A stretch of 64,000 bases of DNA, taken from Methylolobus aquaticus (GTDB taxonomy: Bacteria > Pseudomonadota > Gammaproteobacteria > Methylococcales > Methylococcaceae). The position numbers were made by a program, and so were the translations under genes. The notes beneath the pieces are model-generated. The model was given only the letters and a program-made list of their open reading frames with translations. It was not told the origin of the DNA and did no database searches. Below, one piece after another: positions 56,479-64,000 of this stretch (its first letter is position 1; each line of letters begins with the position of its first letter). Location of the stretch: contig SEYW01000007.1 of the NCBI GenBank assembly GCA_004168015.1, positions 120,520 through 184,519 on the forward strand, given 5' to 3'.

Positions 56479-56599
56479 CAACCCTCTCTGTCACGCGATT
56501 TGATGACGGACCGCGGCGGGTCCGCGAACACCCATCCTGTCTCAACCCGGCCCGGACAGCCCGGTTCAAGCGACCGGGCCGCCCGCACATGCCGTCCCG

Positions 56600-56995
56600 T
56601 CAGGCCATGGCAATCAGCGCACGCAGGACATCGACACGACTGATCACCCCGACGAGCACGCCGTCATCCATCACCGGATAGCTGCGATAAGGCTCCCGCA
56701 TGAACATTTCCGTCACATCGAGGATACTCGTCTCCGGATCGATGACCGGGATATCCGTGGCCATGTAATCACGTACCTTACCGCCCGGATCCTCGTGGTA
56801 GCCAGCATGATAGGCGACCCGCAGACAATCGGACTCGGAAAAAGAACCGACTAGCTTGCCGTGGTCGTCCATGACAACCGCTGAAGTGATCTTGTGCTCT
56901 AGCATCTTGCGGATCGCTTCGTAGACGCTCATGTCCGGCGTGAACGAAACCAGACGCGTGGTCATGTAACTGCGGACGCTGATCTGTCGCAACAT
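56600..56995 (-). CDS. Tandem CBS-domain protein
   Basis: The 131-residue protein consists of two CBS motifs (about 8-62 and 72-131), the second with DYMATDIPVIDPETSILDVTEMFM and YPVMDDGVLVGVISRVDVLRAL. Such pairs (Bateman modules) bind adenine nucleotides and sense energy state, or act as free-standing regulators. A strong GAGGAGG lies seven bases before the ATG at 56995, so the long upstream frame is excluded. There is no fused effector domain, so it probably acts in trans. Confidence 0.92.
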   Translation of the reverse strand: MLRQISVRSYMTTRLVSFTPDMSVYEAIRKMLEHKITSAVVMDDHGKLVGSFSESDCLRVAYHAGYHEDPGGKVRDYMATDIPVIDPETSILDVTEMFMREPYRSYPVMDDGVLVGVISRVDVLRALIAMA

Positions 56996-57195
56996 GGGGT
57001 TACCTCCTCGCTGTCTTGCGGCGGCGCACCGCGCCGTCGCGTGATCAAGGCGCGGTCCGGGTGCGCGCCATTGTCGGAGATCGTAGGCGGCGCCGCAATA
57101 GCCGTTAGCCGCACGTTTTTCAACGGTAGCTAAGAAGGTCGGACGAATACCGCAGTGCCGAAGCACCCAAACCGCTAGCCCCGAGGCGACCCGGT

Positions 57196-58563
57196 TCAGG
57201 CAGAGTCGATCCAGACCGAGCGGGATGCGCAGAACTCGAGCATGCCCTGGTGGGAGAGTTCCCGGCCATAGCCGGACTGTTTGATTCCCCCGAACGGCAG
57301 ACGAGGATCGGAGAACGGCGCACGATTGACGAACACCGCGCCGGCATCCAGCTGAGCGCTCACGCATGCGCCCCGCTCGAGATCCCGGGTCCAGACCGAT
57401 GCCGCAAGCCCATATTCGCTCGCATTCGCCACGCGGATCGCCTCGGCCTCATCGCGAACCCCGATCGACACCGCCACCGGACCGAATACTTCCTCACGCC
57501 CAACAGCCGCATCGGCCGTCACCCGGGTCAGCAAGGTCGGCGGGTACAGAAAGCCCGGTCCGGAAAGCACGCGCCCACCCAGCGCAAGCTGGGCACCTGC
57601 CTTCCGCGCCGCCTCGACTTGGCCGTGCAACTGCTCCCGCAGATCGCCGCGCGCCATTGGCCCCAGATCGGTTTCCGCCGCTCGCGGGTCGCCGACTCGC
57701 AGCGCCGCAAGCCGCTCCAGCAGCGCATGCTCGAAGGCTTCCCGCACCGCTTCGACCGCAATCAGGCGTTTGGCCGCGATGCAGACCTGCCCGCAATTCT
57801 GGAAGCGCGACGCCACGGCCGCTGACGCGGCCGCTTCAACGTCGGCATCCGCGAGCACCAGGAACGGATCGGAGCCGCCGAGTTCGAGCACCGACTTTTT
57901 CAGTGACTGACCGGCCAGACCCGCGACGATGCGTCCTGCCCTCACGCTACCGGTGATGGTCACCGCGGCCACTCGCCGGTCCGCGATCACCTGCGGAATA
58001 CGCGGTGTATCGATCAACAGTGCGCGAACCAGACCCTCCGGGAACCCTGCTGCGCGAAACAGCTGCTCGATGTCCAGCGCGCAGCCGAACACATTCGGCG
58101 CATGCTTCAACAGAATGCCGTTGCCGGCGAGTACCGCGGGAATGCCGAAGCGCAGCACCTGCCAGAACGGGAAGTTCCACGGCATGATCGCGAGCACCAC
58201 GCCGAGCGGCAGCAGATCCACATGGCTGTCGAATGCCTCGGTTGCAACGGCCTCGGGGCGCAACCACTCCTCGGCGCGCTCCGCAAAAAACTCGCAGGCT
58301 TTCGCACACTTCTCGATTTCGGCGCAACCCTCCCGCAATACCTTGCCCATCTCGGCAGCCATCCGGTCGGCGTACCGGTCGCGGCCGTCGCGCAACAAAT
58401 GACCGAGCCGGAACACGCGCTCGGCGCGTTCCCGCACTGTCCATCGGCGCCACGTCAGCTGTGCCACGTGAGCTTGTTCCAGCGCATTTTCCAGTGCGGC
58501 CGGCGTCATTTCGGGATAAATCGCTAGCGGCTCTCCGGAGTAAGGATCGACGGTGGTGAACAT
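57196..58563 (-). CDS. NAD(P)-dependent aldehyde dehydrogenase, succinate-semialdehyde dehydrogenase-like
   Basis: The 455-residue protein oxidises an aldehyde to the acid. It has the oxyanion Asn (N130, MPWNFPFWQVLR), the general base E227 in LELGGSDPF, and the nucleophile C261 in NCGQVCIAAKRL. EVFGPVA and the end FGGIKQSGYGRELSHQG follow. MPWNFPFWQ and SDPF with the short length fit the Sad/YneI-type succinate-semialdehyde dehydrogenases, but the substrate is inferred. The ATG at 58563 lies seven bases after the maeB stop, suggesting co-transcription. Confidence 0.9.
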   Translation of the reverse strand: MFTTVDPYSGEPLAIYPEMTPAALENALEQAHVAQLTWRRWTVRERAERVFRLGHLLRDGRDRYADRMAAEMGKVLREGCAEIEKCAKACEFFAERAEEWLRPEAVATEAFDSHVDLLPLGVVLAIMPWNFPFWQVLRFGIPAVLAGNGILLKHAPNVFGCALDIEQLFRAAGFPEGLVRALLIDTPRIPQVIADRRVAAVTITGSVRAGRIVAGLAGQSLKKSVLELGGSDPFLVLADADVEAAASAAVASRFQNCGQVCIAAKRLIAVEAVREAFEHALLERLAALRVGDPRAAETDLGPMARGDLREQLHGQVEAARKAGAQLALGGRVLSGPGFLYPPTLLTRVTADAAVGREEVFGPVAVSIGVRDEAEAIRVANASEYGLAASVWTRDLERGACVSAQLDAGAVFVNRAPFSDPRLPFGGIKQSGYGRELSHQGMLEFCASRSVWIDSA

Positions 58564-58570
58564 CGGCTTG

Positions 58571-60883
58571 TCAACGAATGCGCAGGCTTGCCTGAGTGGC
58601 GCTCTCGTGCGACTCCGCCGCCTGCGCGCCCACAACGGTGAACGCCGTCATGTTGACGATACGGCGCACCGTCGCGCTCGGCGTCAGGATATGGGCCGGC
58701 CTGGCGGCACCCAGCAGGATGGGGCCGACCGTAATCGCGCCAGCCGCGGCTGCGCGCAGCAAGGTGAACGAGATGTTGGCGGCATCCAATGTCGGCATGA
58801 CCAGAAGGTTCGCTTGGCCGTGCATGCGCGCGTACGGAAAAACCCGCTGCCGGATGTCGCCGGACAGCGCCGCGTCGCCGTGCATCTCCCCCTCCACTTC
58901 CAATTCGGGCGCGATGTCGTGGATCAGCCGCAGCACGTCACGCATCTTCTGGGCGCTGGGGTTTTCGTGCGTGCCGAAACTGGAGTGCGACAACAACGCA
59001 ACTTTCGGCGTCATGCCGAAGTGGCGGATCTCCTCCGCAGCCAGCACGGTGATGTCCGCGAGCTGTTCGGCCGTCGGGTCGGGATTCACATAGGTATCGC
59101 AGATGAATAGGGTGTGGTCCGGCAACATCAGCACATTCATGGCGCCGTAGTTCCGGGTAGCGGGCTTGTGCCCGATGACGTTGTGGATGTAACGGAGATG
59201 CAGGCCGTACTGCGCGAAGGTGCCGCAAATCAGGCCGTCGGCCAGCCCGAAGCGGACCATGATCGCGCCGATCAGAGTCGTACGCCGGCGAACCTCCCGC
59301 TGGGCGAGCTCCTGCGACACGCCCCGACGCCACATCAGCTGGTGATACCACGTCCAGTATTCCTCATGGCGTGGGTTGGCATCCGGATCGACCAGTTCGA
59401 AATCCTTGCCGGCCTGCAGGCTGAGGCCGAGGCGCGTGATCTGCTTATGCACGACAGCAGGGCGCCCGATGAGGATCGGCTGTGCCAACCCCTCGTTCAG
59501 GACGACCTGGACCGCCTGGAGTACCCGTTCGTCCTCGCCCTCGCAGAACACGATCCGCTTCGGTTCGCGCTTCGCCTGAGCGAACACCGGTCGCATGACC
59601 AGGCCGGTCTGGTAAACGAATTCGATTAGGCTTTGCCGGTATTGTTCGAAATTGGCGATGGGACGGGTCGCGACCCCCGATGCCATCGCCGCGCGTGCAA
59701 CCGATGGTGCGATCTCCGAGATCAGACGCGGATCGAAGGGCTTCGGGATGATGTAGTCCGGCCCGAAGGTCAGCGTCTCGGTCCCATAGGCCTCGCGCAC
59801 ACGGTCGGCCTGGCCTGCCTGGGCGAGTCCGGCGAGTGCCTCGACACAGGCCTTTTTCATCTCGTCGGTCACGGTGGTCGCACCGACGTCGAGCGCACCG
59901 CGAAAGATGAACGGAAAGCACAGCACATTGTTGACCTGATTCGGATAGTCCGAACGGCCGGTCGCGATCACCGCGTCATCACGCACCGCCTTGACCTCGT
60001 CGGGCAGAATCTCGGGTGTCGGATTCGCCAACGCGAAGATGATCGGGCGCTCGGCCATCCGGGCAACCATCTCCTGCTTCAGCACGCCGCCCGCGGACAA
60101 GCCGAGGAACACGTCGGCGCCGCCGATGGCCTCGGCGAGCGTCCGGGCGGAGGTATCCTTGGCATACCGCGCCTTGTTGTCGTCCATCTCCTCGACGCGA
60201 CCGGTGTAGACGACGCCCTTGATATCGGTCACGAGGATGTTTTCCATCCGCGCACCCAGCACGAGCAGCATATCAAGGCACGCAAGCGCTGCGGCGCCGG
60301 CACCGGACGACACGACGCGGATCTCCTCGATGGGCTTGCCGACGATCTTCAGCGCATTCAGCAAGGCCGCGCCGACGATGATCGAGGTGCCGTGCTGGTC
60401 GTCGTGGAAGACCGGAATCTTCATTCGCTCCCGCAGCTTGCGCTCGATGTAGAAGCACTCTGGCGCCTTGATGTCCTCCAGGTTGATGCCACCGAAGGTC
60501 GGCTCCAGACTGGCGATGATGTCGACCAGTCGGTCCGGGTCGCGCTCGCTGATCTCGATGTCGAATACATCGATGCCGGCGAACTTCTTGAACAGCACCG
60601 CCTTACCCTCCATGACCGGTTTGGCGGCATGCGGGCCGATGTCGCCGAGGCCGAGCACCGCCGTGCCGTTCGTGATGACTCCGACCAGGTTGCCGCGCGT
60701 CGTGTAGCGGTAGGAGTTGGCCGGATCCGCGACGATCTCTTCGCAGGCAGCCGCAACGCCGGGCGAGTATGCGAGCGCAAGATCGCGCTGGTTCGTCAGC
60801 TGTTTGCTCGGCGCGACCGAAATCTTGCCCGGCTTCTGGTGCTCGTGATAATCGAGCGCCGCTTTGCGCAGTGCCTCTTCCAT
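58571..60883 (-). CDS. maeB: NADP-dependent malic enzyme with phosphotransacetylase-like C-terminal domain
   Basis: MaeB decarboxylates malate to pyruvate. The 770-residue protein has the malic enzyme domain (1-about 430): [66 protein letters not shown] and [12 protein letters not shown]-terminal domain (about 440-760) is like phosphate acetyltransferase, a regulatory acetyl-CoA sensor in enteric MaeB. The start is the ATG at 60883 ([16 protein letters not shown]); the open frame continues 83 codons upstream without homology. It is the first gene of a maeB-aldehyde dehydrogenase pair and is divergent from the secreted phosphoesterase. Confidence 0.95.
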   Translation of the reverse strand: MEEALRKAALDYHEHQKPGKISVAPSKQLTNQRDLALAYSPGVAAACEEIVADPANSYRYTTRGNLVGVITNGTAVLGLGDIGPHAAKPVMEGKAVLFKKFAGIDVFDIEISERDPDRLVDIIASLEPTFGGINLEDIKAPECFYIERKLRERMKIPVFHDDQHGTSIIVGAALLNALKIVGKPIEEIRVVSSGAGAAALACLDMLLVLGARMENILVTDIKGVVYTGRVEEMDDNKARYAKDTSARTLAEAIGGADVFLGLSAGGVLKQEMVARMAERPIIFALANPTPEILPDEVKAVRDDAVIATGRSDYPNQVNNVLCFPFIFRGALDVGATTVTDEMKKACVEALAGLAQAGQADRVREAYGTETLTFGPDYIIPKPFDPRLISEIAPSVARAAMASGVATRPIANFEQYRQSLIEFVYQTGLVMRPVFAQAKREPKRIVFCEGEDERVLQAVQVVLNEGLAQPILIGRPAVVHKQITRLGLSLQAGKDFELVDPDANPRHEEYWTWYHQLMWRRGVSQELAQREVRRRTTLIGAIMVRFGLADGLICGTFAQYGLHLRYIHNVIGHKPATRNYGAMNVLMLPDHTLFICDTYVNPDPTAEQLADITVLAAEEIRHFGMTPKVALLSHSSFGTHENPSAQKMRDVLRLIHDIAPELEVEGEMHGDAALSGDIRQRVFPYARMHGQANLLVMPTLDAANISFTLLRAAAAGAITVGPILLGAARPAHILTPSATVRRIVNMTAFTVVGAQAAESHESATQASLRIR

Positions 60884-61375
60884 TGGGATCGACTCTGGAA
60901 TTTTCTGGAGCCGCCATGTTAGCCCAGTCCCACCGAGCGGCGGCATCGGGATGGGCCCTTTTCGGGCCAATCCAGGAAACCGTGTGTCTACCAAGTGGCT
61001 CATTTCCACGATCGCGCCCACCGAACGGGCACGGCAAGCGATCGAACGACGTTGCGCACGGCGCGCCGGCCTGCGCGCGGCCGGGGATCGCCTGAACTCC
61101 GGCGAGAGAGGCATCGGGTCGGCAGCGGCCACCGACCTACCTGCGTCGTAGACATCCGCTACTCCTTCCGTGCACTGGGAGCATTTTCCTAGGCAATCGC
61201 GCCCATTTACGGACTAAACCCCAAGTGCTTGACTTATTCCGGCGACATTAAGCCTTAGTGAGGACTGAGCCAAACCCCGGAAGGCAAGAAAACAGGGCGT
61301 TAATGAGAGATCACTTTAGGAAAACCCAAACCAGGCAACCCTGAGCCTGGGACCCTGCAATGGAGATACCCACCC
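60884..61375. other. Gap between divergent maeB and phosphoesterase genes
   Basis: About 490 bases without a gene. TTGACT at 61229-61234 is a good -35 for the rightward gene, but no clear -10 follows at the right distance. CCAGG-N10-CCTGG near 61332-61351 is a small hairpin just before the start. No known riboswitch pattern was recognised. Confidence 0.35.
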
Positions 61376-63811
61376 ATGAACCACATAAAAGCGAGCTTCG
61401 CATCGCTCCTCACAGGGTATTTATGCCTTTTCCCGATGGCCGTGTCGGCCTGGATCTTCGGGGCGACATCCGATATCCATTCCAACGATGCAGTATACGG
61501 CTCGGCACCGACCGTAGTAGTCAATCGTGACCATCGACAACTACTCGATTTTCACGACAGCGGCGCACGGTTCATCATTCAAACAGGCGATTTGTTTGAA
61601 GGCATCTGGCTCAGCAACCAGAACATCCGCGCGACTTATGGCATTCCTCCGAACGGAACTTTCTCGCTGCCATATTTCATCGAAAATTGCGCCACCGTTT
61701 GCTTCGGGGACATCAAGAACCGCTTCGAAGGCCCTCCCGCCGGCCTGCCACTGATCAGCGCACTGGGTGACCACGAACTGGGTGACAACAACTGGCCATC
61801 AGAGTCGGAGAAAGCCCGTGCGATGGTCTATTTCAAGCAAGCCTTTGCCAAGGCGTTTACGGTGAATCCCGATGGCTCATCCCGCTATGATGGCTGGATT
61901 GGCACGGCACGGCAAAGGCCCGTCGGCACGCCCTACGAGAATACGTCCTATGCATTCATCGAGAACAACATCCTCTTCGTCATTCTCGATGTCTTCCGTT
62001 TCGAAGGCGCAAATCAAGTGCTCGACCCGCGTACCGGCGTCGTTTCGCCCGAGTTGGTTGGCGATCACCTCAACTGGCTCGATGCCGTGCTTGCCGCCGG
62101 AAGGAATCTGCCCGATATCCGGTTCATCTTTGTTGCCGGGCATACTCCAGCCATTCTGCCCATAAATCTGATCGATACGAGTGCCATGATTATCAAAGGC
62201 GCTGAAAGGTCGCCGCTCTGGCAGATCATCCGCAAGCATAAGGTCGATGTGTATCTGACCGGCGAAGTGCATTCATTTACCTCATCCGTCGATGATAGCA
62301 GCGGGACGGTACAACTGGTCAACGGATTCAAGGGATATAGCCATTCGCACTTGCTGTTCGACGTCACAGATAACCGGATCGACATCCAGCTTCGCGAGCA
62401 CTCGGATACAACCTATACGACATTCGAAACCACCGGGACGATGACCATAACCAAGGGCGATGACAACGGCAACAACGTGATCACGGCAACAGGCAATCTG
62501 AAGCCGGTAGACCGCGCCGGAATCGTTCTCAACTACAACATGGACGGAACGGACTACTCACGCAACATTCCCAATAACGGGCAGTTATCAGAATACTATT
62601 ACGGACTCGCCAAGAACGTAACGAGCACAGTGGGGATCGTTGGTAACGCAGGGCGATTCTCCGGCACATCACCGTCTTACATCGAACTTCCCGTTGCCAA
62701 GGCGCCCGTCCACCTGAATCCGATCATCTCGGACCACCCACGCAGCCTCGCGTGCTGGATCAACACGAGTTCCACCGGCAAACAGACCCTCATCTCGCTG
62801 GGATCCGGATCCAGCGCTTTTGCCTTGCAAATGAACAACGGGATACCCTCCCTGGTCGCCCATGGCAGTACAGTGAAACCGGCAGCCTCGCTACCCACTT
62901 TGAGCGATGGCCTCTGGCATCATGTCGCGACCACACATCCGGGGCACGGGGCGACCATGATGGCCGCCAAGTTGTATGTCGATGGCGTTGCACTCGCCGC
63001 CTCTGCGACCAATTCCGCGACCAAGCTGGATACGCTACCGTGGGGTGGCATTACGGTCGGAGCCGATGGGCAGAAGGCCAATGGCTTCAGCGGCTCACTG
63101 GACGATTGCGGCGTCTGGTCATCGGCGCTATCGGAAGGAATGATTTCGGCCCTGCACCGCTCCGGACGGGATCCCGGAATCGGGTTTGCCGCGGCGACGC
63201 TGGACAGGATCTTTACCGTATACCGCACCGGGAAAGCCGCCGAGGTGGACGGCGCGCGCTGGTCTCCGGCTGCAGGGCTGACGGGAGGCGCGGGCACCAT
63301 CACGAAGGGGCCTTCCGGCGACTTCACCATCGTCCTCGGCCCCGACGGCTCGGGGGTAACGACCATCACCCATGATGGCCCGCCTCCCAACCGGCTCACG
63401 AATCCGGGCTTTGAAAACGATTTCGCCGGTTGGCAGGGCATAGGGAACGGCACCATTACCGGCGCCAACGTTCACAGCGGGCAGAAGGCCGCTCTCTACA
63501 CTCGCCCGGTGGCCACCAAGACCATGCTATACCAGAGCCAAGGTGCCCTGCCCCCGGCAGCCTATACCCTCTCCATCTGGTACCAACGACTCAACGGCAT
63601 CAAGTGGGCGCACCTGGGTGTCAAAGTACGCGATAACGCCACCGGTAAGGTCACGTATCAGAACACCGTTCCCATGAGTTCGATCGGCAGTTGGGCCGAA
63701 GCTGTTCTGGCCAATGTGCCGGTCACAACCGGGCAGACGCTGCAATTCAATATCTGGATGGAAATCAATGCGGGCGGGACGCTTTACCTCGATGACGCAC
63801 AACTGAGATGA
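61376..63811 (+). CDS. Secreted metallophosphoesterase with LamG-like and carbohydrate-binding-like modules
   Basis: The 811-residue protein begins with a signal peptide cleaved after about residue 25 (MAVSA|W). A calcineurin-like phosphoesterase domain (26-about 345) has D33-x-H35 (SDIHS), GDLFEG (D72), GDHE (D132, H133), GHTP (H256) and GEVHSF (H299). A linker follows. Then comes a LamG/concanavalin-like jelly-roll (about 400-590: LACWINTSSTGKQTLI, WHHVATTH, LYVDGVAL, GSLDDCGVW). A last domain (about 680-811: NPGFENDFAGWQG to LYLDDAQLR) resembles a CBM of the carbohydrate-binding type. It likely cleaves an extracellular phosphate ester while bound to a glycan. Substrate unknown. Confidence 0.88.
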   Translation: MNHIKASFASLLTGYLCLFPMAVSAWIFGATSDIHSNDAVYGSAPTVVVNRDHRQLLDFHDSGARFIIQTGDLFEGIWLSNQNIRATYGIPPNGTFSLPYFIENCATVCFGDIKNRFEGPPAGLPLISALGDHELGDNNWPSESEKARAMVYFKQAFAKAFTVNPDGSSRYDGWIGTARQRPVGTPYENTSYAFIENNILFVILDVFRFEGANQVLDPRTGVVSPELVGDHLNWLDAVLAAGRNLPDIRFIFVAGHTPAILPINLIDTSAMIIKGAERSPLWQIIRKHKVDVYLTGEVHSFTSSVDDSSGTVQLVNGFKGYSHSHLLFDVTDNRIDIQLREHSDTTYTTFETTGTMTITKGDDNGNNVITATGNLKPVDRAGIVLNYNMDGTDYSRNIPNNGQLSEYYYGLAKNVTSTVGIVGNAGRFSGTSPSYIELPVAKAPVHLNPIISDHPRSLACWINTSSTGKQTLISLGSGSSAFALQMNNGIPSLVAHGSTVKPAASLPTLSDGLWHHVATTHPGHGATMMAAKLYVDGVALAASATNSATKLDTLPWGGITVGADGQKANGFSGSLDDCGVWSSALSEGMISALHRSGRDPGIGFAAATLDRIFTVYRTGKAAEVDGARWSPAAGLTGGAGTITKGPSGDFTIVLGPDGSGVTTITHDGPPPNRLTNPGFENDFAGWQGIGNGTITGANVHSGQKAALYTRPVATKTMLYQSQGALPPAAYTLSIWYQRLNGIKWAHLGVKVRDNATGKVTYQNTVPMSSIGSWAEAVLANVPVTTGQTLQFNIWMEINAGGTLYLDDAQLR

Positions 63812-63974
63812 CGCGCGGATCACGAATCGCCCGGGGCACCGATATCCCCCAGTCCCGGCGACGGGTCTTTTCTTCACAGGCGGGCACTCGGTCTTCGGAT
63901 GCTGACCGAATGAAGTGGAGGTGGCGGTGTTTGTCAACATACATGTCGCACATCCTTATGCAGCGTTTTTTAAT

Positions 63975-64000
63975 GGAGCCCTCGTTTGGGAGGGCGCCTT
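63975..64000 (+). terminator. Probable intrinsic terminator, truncated by the window end
   Basis: GCCCTC-GTTTGG-GAGGGC (63978-63995) forms a perfect 6-bp stem, extendable by outer GG/CC pairs around an A-G mismatch. It is followed by TT at the window end, where a T-run would be expected to continue. It lies about 165 bases after the phosphoesterase stop. Confidence 0.5.

Noticed and set aside
61133..61375. Possible c-di-GMP riboswitch before the secreted phosphoesterase
   Set aside because: The leader has AAACC and CCTGG stretches but lacks the ordered GEMM core, so no call was made.

Overview
The window looks like chromosomal DNA from a GC-rich gammaproteobacterium. Supporting features are the mrcA | pilM-N-O-P-Q-aroK-aroB-hemE arrangement, a fimT-pilV-pilW-pilX-pilY1-pilE minor pilin operon, a homodimeric-type pyruvate dehydrogenase (aceE-aceF-lpdA), AmpD and AmpG, DsbB, and a bacterial type A RNase P RNA close to that of enterics. 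Two TauE/SafE permeases, a large iron-sulfur flavoprotein and small membrane proteins of unknown role hint at a Chromatiales-like or sulfur-metabolising lineage, but that is inference. I see no phage, intact insertion sequence, CRISPR array, rRNA or tRNA gene.

Layout. 1-4.8 kb: the end of a family 2 glycosyltransferase, an alkaline-phosphatase-superfamily protein with a variant active site, a SMUG1-type uracil-DNA glycosylase and a YfcE-like phosphoesterase, with two copies of a small repeat in the gaps. 5.3-14.6 kb: a Met/His-rich membrane protein and an HMA-like protein, uup, a MEKHLA protein, thiD, a DUF5063-like gene, rnpB, a short-chain dehydrogenase, dsbB, a DUF2288 gene, moaE-moaD and ampD. 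14.7-22.7 kb: the minor pilin operon on the minus strand, including a PilY1 adhesin that carries an embedded PA14-like domain. 22.8-28.5 kb: a SelW-like protein, two TauE permeases, cca, two tandem paralogous lipoproteins and thiE. 28.6-37.4 kb: the pyruvate dehydrogenase operon, ampG, xthA, rpmE and an unrecognised gene. 37.4-48.1 kb: mrcA divergent from pilMNOPQ-aroK-aroB, then hemE. 48.1-61 kb: minus-strand genes for a REC-PAS-kinase protein, a 1230-residue fused GltD/PyrK-like oxidoreductase, two RRM proteins, small membrane proteins, a CBS protein, an aldehyde dehydrogenase and MaeB malic enzyme. 61.4-63.8 kb: a secreted metallophosphoesterase with LamG-like and carbohydrate-binding-like modules.

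How the genes fit together. Both type IV pilus loci are here: the alignment/secretin complex (PilMNOPQ) and the tip/minor pilin set (FimT, PilV, PilW, PilX, PilY1, PilE). Wall turnover is represented by PBP1A, AmpG and AmpD. Central carbon metabolism (PDH, malic enzyme, aldehyde dehydrogenase) and cofactor synthesis (ThiD, ThiE, MoaD, MoaE, HemE, AroK, AroB) make up most of the rest.

The most notable non-gene signal is a roughly 155-bp MITE-like element. Two copies keep 12-bp imperfect terminal inverted repeats and are flanked by 9-bp direct repeats, exact at one copy and 7 of 9 at the other. A third, decayed copy in the opposite orientation supplies the last codons of the YfcE-like phosphoesterase.
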